A DNA stretch of 64,000 nt from DATAZK01 sp963731205 (GTDB lineage Bacteria > Actinomycetota > Actinomycetes > Frankiales > Frankiaceae), in the NCBI GenBank assembly GCA_963731205.1, contig CAVSUJ010000001.1, positions 1,178,001 to 1,242,000 of the forward strand. Direction: 5' to 3'. Below the pieces are notes generated by a model. It ran no database searches. It was not told the origin of the DNA and saw only the letters and a list, made by a program, of their open reading frames with translations. The translations under genes and the position numbers were made by a program. Positions within the stretch are counted from its first letter, which is position 1. Each line of letters starts with the position of its first letter. Below, one piece after another: positions 41,304 through 49,653 of this stretch.

Positions 41304-43448
41304 CTATCGGATCCCTGGGATGAATTGGATGATGAGGTCGATGACTTTGATGCCGATGAAGGGCGCGATCAGGCCGCCGACCCCGTAGACGTAGATGTTG
41401 CGGCGCAGCATTTGCGACGCGCTGCTCGGCGTGTAGCGGACGCCCCGCAGGGCCAGCGGTATCAGGCCGATGATGATGAGCGCGTTGAAGATGACGGCGG
41501 AGAGGATGGCTGACTGCGGCGAGTGCAGCCGCATGATGTTCAGCCTGTCCAGACCGCTGTAAACGCTGGCGAACATGGCCGGGATGATGGCGAAGTACTT
41601 GGCCACGTCATTGGCGATGGAGAACGTCGTCAGCGAGCCCCGGGTGATCAGCAGCTGCTTGCCGATCTCGACGATCTCGATGAGCTTCGTCGGGTTGGAG
41701 TCGAGGTCGACCATGTTGCCGGCCTCCTTGGCGGCCGACGTCCCCGAATTCATCGCGACGCCGACATCGGCCTGCGCGAGCGCGGGTGCGTCGTTGGTGC
41801 CGTCGCCGGTCATCGCGACGAGCTTGCCGCCCTCCTGCTCCTTGCGGATCAGGGCCATCTTGTCCTCGGGCTTGGCCTCGGCGAGGAAGTCGTCGACCCC
41901 CGCCTCCTCGGCGATGGCCCGGGCCGTACGCGGGTTGTCGCCGGTGATCATCACGGTGCGGATGCCCATGGCCCGCAGCTCGTCGAAGCGTTCCCGCATG
42001 CCCTGCTTGACGACGTCCTTGAGGTGGATGACCCCGAGCACCCGGGTGACGCCATCGCTGGATTCCGCGACAACCAAAGGGGTTCCGCCCGCGGCCGAGA
42101 TGCCGTCGACGATCTCGCCCGTCTCGTTCGGCACGTCACCGCCCTGCTCGCGGACCCACGTCATGACCGAACCCGCAGCGCCCTTGCGGATCTGGCGGGA
42201 CGGCGAACCGTCCTGCGAGAGGTCAACCCCGCTCATCCGGGTCGACGCACTGAACGGCACGAAGATGGCGTGGGTGAGCTCGCCGGCGTGCCGCTCGCGT
42301 AAGCCATAGAGATCCTTGGCCAGCACGACGATGCTGCGGCCCTCGGGCGTCTCGTCCGAGAGTGACGAGAGCTGCGCGGCATCGGCAAGGTCGGCCTTCT
42401 TGATCGTCCCGACCGCGATGAATTCGCTCGCCTGACGGTTGCCGAGCGTGATGGTGCCGGTCTTGTCCAGCAGCAGGGTGTCGACGTCGCCGGCCGCCTC
42501 GACAGCACGACCGGACATGGCAAGCACGTTGCGCTGCACCAGCCGGTCCATGCCCGCGATGCCGATGGCGGACAGGAGCGCGCCGATCGTCGTCGGGATG
42601 AGGCACACCAGCAGGGATACCAGCACGATTCCGGTGACGCCGTTGGCCCCGAGAGCGGACGTGTTGGGGATGCCGGGCTGGTTGACCTTCGAGAAGATGG
42701 CGAGCGGCTGCAGGGTCGCGACCGCGAGCAGGAAGATGATGGTCAGCGAGGCGAGCAGGATGTTCAGCGCGATCTCGTTGGGCGTCTTCTGCCGGCTCGC
42801 ACCCTCGACGAGCGCGATCATCCGGTCGATGAAGCTCTCCCCCGGCTTCTGAGTGATCTTGATGACGATCCGGTCGGACAGCACCTTCGTGCCGCCGGTG
42901 ACGCTGGAGCGGTCACCGCCGGACTCCCGGATGACCGGAGCCGATTCACCCGTGATGGCCGACTCATCCACCGACGCGACACCTTCGATGACGTCGCCGT
43001 CGCCCGGGATGAAATCCCCCGCCTCGCAGACGACGATGTCGCCCTGTGCCAGCTGCGGCGCCGGCGCCGACTCCTCACGTACCTGGGCGGCCGGCATGCC
43101 CGGATCCCAGTTGATGATCCGCCGCGCGACGGTATCGGTCTTGGCCCGGCGAAGCGCCTCGGCCTGCGCCTTGCCCCGGCCTTCGGCCACCGCCTCCGCG
43201 AGGTTGGCGAAGATGACCGTCAGCCAGAGCCACACGGTGATCTGGATGGCGAAGCTGGTGTGGTCGCGGATGGCGAGCACCGTGGTGAAGATCGAGCCGA
43301 TCTCCACGATGAACATGACCGGATTGCGCCAGAGCGTGTACGGGTTCAGCTTCTTGACGGCGTCCGGGAGGGACCGCAGCAATTGCTTGGGATCGAGCAG
43401 CCCACCCGAGACCTTCTTGCGAGCTGTCGGCTCGGCGATCGAAACCAT
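41304..43448 (-). CDS. kdpB: KdpB, potassium-transporting P-type ATPase subunit B
   Basis: A 714-residue P-type ATPase. The phosphorylation motif is LLLDKTGTITLGNRQAS (about residue 330), with the actuator-domain motif ESAITGESAPVIRESGG (about 155-170), the hinge MTGDGTNDAPALAQADVG (about 545) and several membrane helices at both ends. It hydrolyses ATP to drive K+ uptake through KdpA. Length is slightly longer than E. coli KdpB (682). ATG 43448 overlaps the kdpA stop (TGATG). Confidence 0.97.
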   Translation of the reverse strand: MVSIAEPTARKKVSGGLLDPKQLLRSLPDAVKKLNPYTLWRNPVMFIVEIGSIFTTVLAIRDHTSFAIQITVWLWLTVIFANLAEAVAEGRGKAQAEALRRAKTDTVARRIINWDPGMPAAQVREESAPAPQLAQGDIVVCEAGDFIPGDGDVIEGVASVDESAITGESAPVIRESGGDRSSVTGGTKVLSDRIVIKITQKPGESFIDRMIALVEGASRQKTPNEIALNILLASLTIIFLLAVATLQPLAIFSKVNQPGIPNTSALGANGVTGIVLVSLLVCLIPTTIGALLSAIGIAGMDRLVQRNVLAMSGRAVEAAGDVDTLLLDKTGTITLGNRQASEFIAVGTIKKADLADAAQLSSLSDETPEGRSIVVLAKDLYGLRERHAGELTHAIFVPFSASTRMSGVDLSQDGSPSRQIRKGAAGSVMTWVREQGGDVPNETGEIVDGISAAGGTPLVVAESSDGVTRVLGVIHLKDVVKQGMRERFDELRAMGIRTVMITGDNPRTARAIAEEAGVDDFLAEAKPEDKMALIRKEQEGGKLVAMTGDGTNDAPALAQADVGVAMNSGTSAAKEAGNMVDLDSNPTKLIEIVEIGKQLLITRGSLTTFSIANDVAKYFAIIPAMFASVYSGLDRLNIMRLHSPQSAILSAVIFNALIIIGLIPLALRGVRYTPSSASQMLRRNIYVYGVGGLIAPFIGIKVIDLIIQFIPGIR

Positions 43449-45115
43449 CAGTGGAGCCCTTCAGCGAGCGGTCCGAGTGCCATGGCAGGGAAGTACGTGA
43501 GCGCGACCACGATGACGGTCACTCCAGTCAGTAATCCGATGAACAAAGGCCGATGGGTGGGCAGGGTTCCGGCCGAGGCGGGCACCGGTCTCTGCTTGGC
43601 GAGGGAGCCGGCGAGACCGAGCACGAAGACCATCGGGAGCAGCCGGCCGAGCAGCATCACGACGCCGAGCACGGTGTTGTACCAGGTGGTGTTGACGCTG
43701 ATGCCGGCGAAGGCGGAGCCGTTGTTGTTGGCTGCGGAGGTGAAGGCGTAGAGCACCTCGGACAGCCCATGCGGACCGGAATTGAGCATCGACGCCCGCT
43801 CTCCCGGAAGCGCCATCGCCAGCGCCGTTCCGGCCAGTACGAGCGTGGGTGTCGTGAGCAGATAGAGCGACGCGAATTTCACTTCGCGGCCGGCGATCTT
43901 CTTGCCCAGGTACTCGGGCGTTCGGCCGACCATGAGACCGGCGATGAACACGCTCAGCACCGCGAGGATCAGGATCCCGTAGAGCCCGGATCCGGTGCCG
44001 CCGGGCGCCACCTCGCCGTACATCATGTTCAGCAGCGCGCCGGCGCCGCCGAGGCTGGTGTAGGAATCGTGGAAGCTGTCGACGGCGCCCGTCGAGGTGG
44101 CCGTCGTCGCCGACGCGAAGATCGAGGAATCAGCCACTCCGAAGCGGGTTTCGGTCCCTTCCGTCGCCGCTCCGACGGCGGTGGGCACCGTGCCGTGATG
44201 GGCCGCCTGCGAGCCGAAGATGATGGCCGTGCTCGCGACGAAGATGAGCACCATGACGGCGACGATTGCCAGGCCCTGGCGCTTGTCCTTCACCATCCGC
44301 CCGAAGGCCCGCGGCAGGGAAAAGCCGATGGCGAGGATCAGGTAGACCTGCAGCCAGTTCGTCCACACCGTGGGGTTTTCGAAGGGGTGCGCGGAGTTGG
44401 CGTTGAACGGGCCGCCGCCGTTGGTGCCGAGTTCCTTGATGGCCTCCTGGCTGGCGATCGCGCCGCCGGGAAGCGTCTGCGAGGTGCCGGAGGGGCCGGT
44501 GACCGTGCGGTAGTGGTACCAGGTCTCGATCGCGCCGGCGCCGACGAAGACGATGGCGACGATGAATGAAATCGGCAGCAGGATCCGCACGCAGATGCGG
44601 GTGAGGTCGACCCAGAAGTTGCCGAGCCGGTCGGTGCGATTGCGGGTGAAACCGCGCACGAGCGCGATCGCGACCGCGATACCGACGGCGGCCGAAGCGA
44701 AGTTCTGCACCGTGAGCCCAGCGGCTTGCGAGGCGTAGCCGAGGGCGTTCTCCCCCGAGTAGGACTGCCAGTTGGTGTTGGTGACGAAGCTCGCGGCCGT
44801 GTTGAACGCCTGGTCCGCATGCATCTGCGGCACCGCATAGGGATGGCCGAACAGATGCGCCTGCTGGACGCGCAGGAATGCGTAGAGCCCGAGCACGGAG
44901 ACCAGCGAGAACGCGAGCACGCTGCGCAGGTAGACGCCCCACGTCTGCTCGGCGCCCGGATCGATGCGCACGACGCGATAGATCCAGCGCTCGGGCGCGA
45001 GGTGCTTCTCGCTCTGGAACACCCGGGCCATGTAGTCGCCGAAGGGGCGATAGGTCGCGGCGAGCGCGATGGCCAGCGTGACGAAGAAGAGGAGGCCTGC
45101 CGTCGTCGCGCTCAT
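43448..45115 (-). CDS. kdpA: KdpA, potassium-binding and translocating subunit
   Basis: A 555-residue membrane protein with about ten helices. Pore-loop signatures are seen in TNGGGPFNANSAHPFENP (about 230-247) and SAANNNGSAFAGISVNTTW (about 455-475), the conserved selectivity regions of KdpA. It binds K+ on the outer face and passes it across the membrane while KdpB hydrolyses ATP. ATG 45115 overlaps the stop of the tiny kdpF gene (TGATG). Confidence 0.97.
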   Translation of the reverse strand: MSATTAGLLFFVTLAIALAATYRPFGDYMARVFQSEKHLAPERWIYRVVRIDPGAEQTWGVYLRSVLAFSLVSVLGLYAFLRVQQAHLFGHPYAVPQMHADQAFNTAASFVTNTNWQSYSGENALGYASQAAGLTVQNFASAAVGIAVAIALVRGFTRNRTDRLGNFWVDLTRICVRILLPISFIVAIVFVGAGAIETWYHYRTVTGPSGTSQTLPGGAIASQEAIKELGTNGGGPFNANSAHPFENPTVWTNWLQVYLILAIGFSLPRAFGRMVKDKRQGLAIVAVMVLIFVASTAIIFGSQAAHHGTVPTAVGAATEGTETRFGVADSSIFASATTATSTGAVDSFHDSYTSLGGAGALLNMMYGEVAPGGTGSGLYGILILAVLSVFIAGLMVGRTPEYLGKKIAGREVKFASLYLLTTPTLVLAGTALAMALPGERASMLNSGPHGLSEVLYAFTSAANNNGSAFAGISVNTTWYNTVLGVVMLLGRLLPMVFVLGLAGSLAKQRPVPASAGTLPTHRPLFIGLLTGVTVIVVALTYFPAMALGPLAEGLH

Positions 45116-45204
45116 CAGAACTTCTCCGGGAAGAGCAACGCGATGATCAGGAAGATGGTGAGGCCGATCGCCAGGATCAGGCCGACCAGATTCTCAGCGG
45201 TCAC
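45115..45204 (-). CDS. kdpF: KdpF small membrane subunit
   Basis: GTG 45204 opens 29 codons (MTAENLVGLILAIGLTIFLI, then IALLFPEKF), a single membrane helix with the LVGLILAIGL core and the LLFPEKF end typical of KdpF, which stabilises the KdpFABC complex. The stop overlaps kdpA (TGATG); the start shares GTGA with the 26-codon ORF upstream. GGAGCGGAAAAGCT lies before the GTG. Easily missed because of its size. Confidence 0.9.
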   Translation of the reverse strand: MTAENLVGLILAIGLTIFLIIALLFPEKF

Positions 45205-45281
45205 AGCTTTTCCGCTCCCCGAACGATGACCGCCAGCACGGCGAACACCGCGAGCGTCAGCAGCACCATCCAGAAGTCCAT
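45201..45281 (-). CDS. Small single-helix membrane protein preceding kdpF
   Basis: ATG 45281 opens 26 codons (MDFWMVLLTLAVFAVLAVIV then RGAEKL), one hydrophobic helix with a basic end. It has an excellent ribosome site (GGAGGGGAGAG) and its TGA overlaps the kdpF start (GTGA). ORFs of this form occur in front of kdpF in other actinobacteria; function unknown, perhaps a Kdp accessory subunit or a translated leader. First gene of the kdp operon. Confidence 0.75.
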   Translation of the reverse strand: MDFWMVLLTLAVFAVLAVIVRGAEKL

Positions 45282-45329
45282 GGGACTCTCCCCTCCGCAG
45301 CTGCCGGTGAATTCACCGGCGCCTCGGAA

Positions 45330-45422
45330 TGAAACGCCTGCTGAAGGGGGTGAAACGCGATCCTGACGCGATCTTCACGGGTCGATACGCGACCCTCACG
45401 GGATCCTCACGACTTCCTCACG
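45330..45422 (-). promoter_or_regulatory. Array of 11-bp direct repeats upstream of the kdp operon
   Basis: Read on the minus strand, CGTGAGG recurs at 45422, 45411 and 45400. Relatives follow at the same step: CGTATCG (45389), CGTGAAG (45379), CGTCAGG (45368), CGTTTCA (45357) and, two turns on, CGTTTCA (45336). Seven consecutive units are spaced 11 bp (once 10), one helical turn each. OmpR/PhoB-family regulators bind such 11-bp direct repeats. The array ends about 49 bp before the first kdp start codon, so it is a strong candidate for KdpE (or a PhoP-like regulator) control. Confidence 0.65.
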
Positions 45423-45460
45423 CCGGCGGCCCGTTCCCGTGGCCACGGAGCGAGAAGCGG

Positions 45461-46816
45461 CTAGAAGCCGAGGTCGACGACCGGCTGCTCGAGCGGGTTG
45501 ACGTTCACCACTGAGAGCCCCTTCAGCAACGCCTCGTACGGCAGCCCGGCGAGGAAACCGTCGATCAGCCGCTCGAAGTTCGAGATGCCGCCCTCGGCCG
45601 CTTCCGACAGGCGCATGTACTCGAAACCCCTGGCGTGCAGGCCCTTTTGCTGGCGCGGCAGGTTGGAGAAGTCCTGGGCGGGGATCGGTGGCCAGCGGGG
45701 ATCGTTGTGCTCCCACACTTCGGGCTGCGGCGGGGTTTGCGGCTCGCTGCCCACCGGGTAGCGCGTCAGCGACCAGATCTCCATGAGCGTCTCTTCCGGG
45801 CCGAGCGGCCGGAAGCGGTAGGAGGAGGCGCTGCTGTACATCGGCAGCACGAAGAAGTGCGGGAAGCCGTAGTACATGGAGTCGCCGAGGCCTTGGGCGG
45901 CGAGCTCGTTCAGGTCGGGGATGGCAGCTGCGGCGTCGCGGTGTGCGCGCACCACCGCATCGTTCAGCGTGCGCTGCCAGAAGGCTGCGGCCTCTCCCGG
46001 CTCGGTGGGCAGCTCGATGTCGCGCAGCCCCTCGGCGACGGCGACGTCCTTGGCGTGGACCATGCCGGCCATGCCGTCGCTCATGGTGTGCAGGTACTGC
46101 AGCTCGCCCGCCATCCACGCCTGCCGGTCGAAAGGCTTGCCCGGACGAGGGAACATCCGGCCGGGGATGCGCAGCTGCGGATGCGACTGCAGGACGTGGT
46201 ACTGCTCCATGAACGCCTCTTCGGCGATCTTCCAGTTCACCGGCAGCCGGCAGGCGTACCACCATTCCGCCCGCATCGACTCCAGCTGCCACGCATCCAT
46301 GACCGTCGCGAACGGTTCCAGGCAGGCGCGCAGCGGTGGGGCCCCGGGGTCGAGGTTGATCCAGGCGCAGCCGCCCCAGGTCTCGCAGCGCACCGGGACC
46401 AGGTCCAGCTCGCCCGGCTCCAGGTTGTGCTCGTTGAACGTGCGGCGCTGGGTGACGGCGGTGTTCTTGCCGTCGGCGGCGTAGCACCAGCCGTGGAAGG
46501 GGCAGGTGAAGCCGGATGGGCAGGCCCCGCGACCGACGGCGACCTTCACCCCGCGGTGGCGGCAGGCGTTCTGGAAGGCCTGCGCCCCGCCGTCCTCGGT
46601 GCGGACCACGACGATCGACTGATCGAGGATCTCGTACTCGGCGAAGTCGTACGGCTGCGCGATCTCCTCGAGCCGGCACGCCATCTGCCACGTTCGCGAC
46701 CAGAGCTGCTCGTTCTCCAGCGCGTAGAACCCAGGGTCGTAGTAGCGCTGCTTGGGCGCCCGATCCGCGTACTCCATGGCGAACGGGACGGCGAGTGGAG
46801 GCCTCTCCTGTTCCAC
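45461..46816 (-). CDS. Rieske 2Fe-2S aromatic-ring-hydroxylating-type oxygenase, alpha subunit
   Basis: A 451-residue terminal oxygenase. The Rieske site is CRHRGVKVAVGRGACPSGF with CPFHGWCYAADG (about 86-118). The catalytic iron site is NWKIAEEAFMEQYHVLQSHP (about 210-229), containing the D/E-x2-H-x4-H pattern. The family adds oxygen to aromatic or other cyclic substrates; partner ferredoxin and reductase are not in the window. Start is uncertain: GTG 46816 begins just after operator A and a TATACG box, which suits a leaderless message; ATG 46777 is the alternative. Left end of the five-operator cluster and divergent from the Baeyer-Villiger-type gene. Confidence 0.87.
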   Translation of the reverse strand: MEQERPPLAVPFAMEYADRAPKQRYYDPGFYALENEQLWSRTWQMACRLEEIAQPYDFAEYEILDQSIVVVRTEDGGAQAFQNACRHRGVKVAVGRGACPSGFTCPFHGWCYAADGKNTAVTQRRTFNEHNLEPGELDLVPVRCETWGGCAWINLDPGAPPLRACLEPFATVMDAWQLESMRAEWWYACRLPVNWKIAEEAFMEQYHVLQSHPQLRIPGRMFPRPGKPFDRQAWMAGELQYLHTMSDGMAGMVHAKDVAVAEGLRDIELPTEPGEAAAFWQRTLNDAVVRAHRDAAAAIPDLNELAAQGLGDSMYYGFPHFFVLPMYSSASSYRFRPLGPEETLMEIWSLTRYPVGSEPQTPPQPEVWEHNDPRWPPIPAQDFSNLPRQQKGLHARGFEYMRLSEAAEGGISNFERLIDGFLAGLPYEALLKGLSVVNVNPLEQPVVDLGF

Positions 46817-46829
46817 CCGGAAACCGTAT

Positions 46830-46846
46830 ACCAACCGGTCGGTACA
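46830..46846. promoter_or_regulatory. Cluster operator A
   Basis: ACCAACCGGTCGGTACA lies between the divergent Rieske and Baeyer-Villiger genes. With the flanking base it forms a 16-bp near-perfect palindrome (TACCAACCGGTCGGTA, 7 of 8 pairs). It overlaps a TATACG box facing the Rieske gene. One of five related sites (49611, 53309, 54727, 58354). Confidence 0.7.
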
Positions 46847-46883
46847 ATCATCGCTCCCGGAAGATCCTCGTCGAAGGCGATGC

Positions 46884-48506
46884 ATGGCTCCCTCTGCACC
46901 ACCCCCCGAGCAGAAAGACGTGCTCGTCGATGTCGTGGTCGTCGGCGCCGGCATCACCGGGATCTACCAGCTCTACCGTGCCCGCGAGGCCGGCTTCTCG
47001 GTGCAGCTGCTCGAGGCGGGCGGCGGGGTAGGCGGCACCTGGTTCTGGAACCGCTATCCCGGTGCGCGTTTCGACTCCGAGAGCTACACCTACGGCTACC
47101 TCTTCTCGCGCGAGCTGTGGGATGAGTGGCAGTGGCAGGAGCACTTCGCCGAGCAGCCCGAGATCGAGCGATACCTGAACCACGTCGTCGACCGCTTCGG
47201 GCTGCGCCGCCACATGCGCTTCGGCGCGAGGGTGAGCGCGGCCCTCTACGACGAGCCTTCGGGCACGTGGACCGTGACGACCGAAGGCGGCGAGCAGGTG
47301 CGCGCGCGCCACTTCATCAGTGCCACCGGGGTCCTCTCGGTGCCCTACTTTCCCGACGTGCCCGGACGCGCGGACTTCCGCGGCGAGCAGCACCACACCG
47401 GGCTGTGGCCCGCGGCGCCGGTGGACTTTTCCGGTAAGCGCGTCGCCATCATCGGCACCGGCTCCAGCGGGGTCCAACTGGTGCCCGTGGTTGCCGAGCA
47501 GGCGGCGTCGCTGACGGTCTACCAGCGCACCGCCAACTGGTGCACCCCGCTGAACAATGCGCCGATCACCGCTGACGAGCAGGCGCAGCTGCGGGCCGAT
47601 TTCGAGTCCATCCGCGAGACGCTCAACACCTCGGCGGCCGGCTTCCTGCACCTCCCCCATGACCGCGCCACCTTCGACGACTCGGCCGAGGTGCGCCGCG
47701 AGTTCTACGAGAAGATGTGGGCCAGTCGCGGTTTCAGCAAGCTCACGAGCAACTATCAGGACTTGCTGTTCGACGAGAATGCCAACCAGCAATGGTGCGA
47801 TTTCGTCGGCGAGAAGATCCGCGACATCGTGCAGGATCCCGCCACTGCCGCCAAGTTGATCCCGCAGGACCATCGCTACGGCGAGCACCGTCCGCCCTTT
47901 GTGACCCGCTACTTCGAGGCGTACAACAACCCGGCGGTCTCACTCGTCGACCTGAAGGCAACGCCAATGGTCCGCGTGACCGAGAGCGGGATCGAGACCA
48001 CCGAAGGGCTACGCGAGTTCGACATCATCGTCTGGGCTACCGGCTTCGACTTCGGTACGGGAGCCCTGCTGCGGATGGGGATTCGGGGCCGAGACGGCTT
48101 GCCGCTCGCCGAGCACTGGGCCGACGGACCGAAGACCTTTCTCGGCCTGCAGACCACCCGCTTCCCCAACTTCTACTTCCCCGGTGGTCCGCATGCCGCC
48201 GCCGGCAACAACCCCCGCTACAACAGTGACCAGGTCGACTTCCTCACCGATCTGCTGGTCTATGCGCGTGATCACGGCTGCGAGACCATCGAGGTCGACC
48301 CAGCGGCCGAGGACGGCTGGACCGCCATGGTCGATCGCGGTTCGAGGCGCAAGCCGTCGTTCGGCACGAGCAGCTACTACTTCGGCGCCAACATCCCCGG
48401 CAAGCCCCGCAAGTATCTGCTGAACTCCGCCGGCCGGCCCAAGCTCCTGGCCGAGATGGCTGACGTCATCGCCCATGACTACAAGGCTTTCGGGCTCGCC
48501 CCCTAG
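46884..48506 (+). CDS. Baeyer-Villiger-type flavin monooxygenase
   Basis: A 540-residue class B flavin monooxygenase. It has the FAD motif VVVGAGITGIYQL (about 18-30), the GGVGGTWFWNRYPGARFDSE region (about 47-66), the Baeyer-Villiger fingerprint FRGEQHHTGLWP (165-176) and the NADPH motif IIGTGSSGVQLV (about 189-200). It would insert oxygen next to a ketone to give an ester or lactone, a standard ring-opening step for cyclic ketones and steroids. ATG 46884 follows GAAGGCG. Convergent with the cyclase-family hydrolase (13 bp apart), a possible next enzyme. Confidence 0.92.
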   Translation: MAPSAPPPEQKDVLVDVVVVGAGITGIYQLYRAREAGFSVQLLEAGGGVGGTWFWNRYPGARFDSESYTYGYLFSRELWDEWQWQEHFAEQPEIERYLNHVVDRFGLRRHMRFGARVSAALYDEPSGTWTVTTEGGEQVRARHFISATGVLSVPYFPDVPGRADFRGEQHHTGLWPAAPVDFSGKRVAIIGTGSSGVQLVPVVAEQAASLTVYQRTANWCTPLNNAPITADEQAQLRADFESIRETLNTSAAGFLHLPHDRATFDDSAEVRREFYEKMWASRGFSKLTSNYQDLLFDENANQQWCDFVGEKIRDIVQDPATAAKLIPQDHRYGEHRPPFVTRYFEAYNNPAVSLVDLKATPMVRVTESGIETTEGLREFDIIVWATGFDFGTGALLRMGIRGRDGLPLAEHWADGPKTFLGLQTTRFPNFYFPGGPHAAAGNNPRYNSDQVDFLTDLLVYARDHGCETIEVDPAAEDGWTAMVDRGSRRKPSFGTSSYYFGANIPGKPRKYLLNSAGRPKLLAEMADVIAHDYKAFGLAP

Positions 48507-48519
48507 CCCCCGCGGGCCC

Positions 48520-49578
48520 CTAGACGGTGGCCACCGGCGTCAATGGCGAGCCGACGACCCCCGGCATGCGCAGCGGCGGCGCGGTCAGCAGGAAGCGGCT
48601 GCGCTCGTGCTCGCGTAGCCACCGCGCCAGCTCGTCGAGGTACCACATCTCGCCGAGCGGCACCCCGAGCTTGAAAAGGCACAGGTGGTGGATCGGCAGG
48701 AACGAGTGGCGGCTCGGGTCACGGTCCTTGCCGAGCAGGCCTTCGACCGCGTAGTTGTCGGCGACCAGCGCGGAGATCTGCGAGTCGGCGATCCAGTCGA
48801 GCAGCGCGTCGTCGCGGGCGTCGAGGTAGCTGCCGGTCGTGAAGAGCTTGCGCGGGTCGGGCTTGCGGTTCCACTCCAGGATGCGGGTGGCGTAGCCGGT
48901 GTGGAGCAGGAGCATGTCGCCGGGTTCGACGACGACGTGGTCCTCCGCCATGATTTCCTGCAGCGTCGCCAGGTTGACCCCGCGCCAGTCGTCCCCGATG
49001 TGGGCGTGCAGATCCACCAGCACCCCGCGGCCCTGCACGCCCTGATACGCCATGTGTTCCAGGCCGAGATGACGGGCGAAGGCGCGATGATTTCCGCCGT
49101 CCTGCGCCGCGTCGTCCTGCGGGCCGACGAGGTCGACCCCGGCGCGGTAGCCGTTGTAGTAGACCGCCTCCTCGACCCCGTCGCCGTCGGCGTCGAACTC
49201 GGCACCGACGTGCGCCAGCGAGTCCCACTGCGTCGAATACTGCAACGAGAGCGTGACGACGTCATCGGCCCAGACGTCGACATACTTCGGGTCGCCCCAG
49301 TCCTGCATCTCGCTCATCCGCACGTTGTAGAAGACGCCGGGCTTGCCGTTCATGTCCTCGGTCGGCGCGATCGCGGGCGGGTGACGCCGCTGGTTCAGCG
49401 CGGTCCCGCCGGGATAGTCCAGCGGCAGGCTCAGGCAGAAGCTCCTGCCCTCGGTCACCTCGCGTACGCCCTCGAGCACCTTGGCGGGCGTCAGCAGGTT
49501 GATCCGGCCGAGTTCGTCGTCGTCACCCCAATCGCCCCAGGTGGATCCGGGCGGGCGCTGCGTCCAACGTTTCGGCAC
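48520..49578 (-). CDS. Cyclase-family protein (kynurenine-formamidase-like fold)
   Basis: A 352-residue member of the PF04199-type cyclase family. The metal-site signature appears as YSTQWDSLAHVGAEFD (about 113-128: His and Asp), followed by GRGVLVDLHAHIGDDW and GDMLLLHTGYATRI. Relatives hydrolyse amides, lactones or formyl groups. In this setting it may open a lactone made by the neighbouring monooxygenase, which is inference. GTG 49578 is preceded by AAGGAG. The promoter faces operator B, shared with the amidohydrolase gene. Confidence 0.85.
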   Translation of the reverse strand: MPKRWTQRPPGSTWGDWGDDDELGRINLLTPAKVLEGVREVTEGRSFCLSLPLDYPGGTALNQRRHPPAIAPTEDMNGKPGVFYNVRMSEMQDWGDPKYVDVWADDVVTLSLQYSTQWDSLAHVGAEFDADGDGVEEAVYYNGYRAGVDLVGPQDDAAQDGGNHRAFARHLGLEHMAYQGVQGRGVLVDLHAHIGDDWRGVNLATLQEIMAEDHVVVEPGDMLLLHTGYATRILEWNRKPDPRKLFTTGSYLDARDDALLDWIADSQISALVADNYAVEGLLGKDRDPSRHSFLPIHHLCLFKLGVPLGEMWYLDELARWLREHERSRFLLTAPPLRMPGVVGSPLTPVATV

Positions 49579-49610
49579 GGGCTTCTCCTTCTCCAGTGCA
49601 CCGGCTAGGT

Positions 49611-49627
49611 TGTAACGATCGGTCCAC
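49611..49627. promoter_or_regulatory. Cluster operator B
   Basis: TGTAACGATCGGTCCAC (minus strand GTGGACCGATCGTTACA) lies between the cyclase and amidohydrolase genes, 32 bp from the minus-strand start and 26 bp from the plus-strand one. It matches site D at 14 of 17 positions. Confidence 0.65.
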
Positions 49628-49653
49628 AGAACCTAGCGCGAAGGATGAGCATC

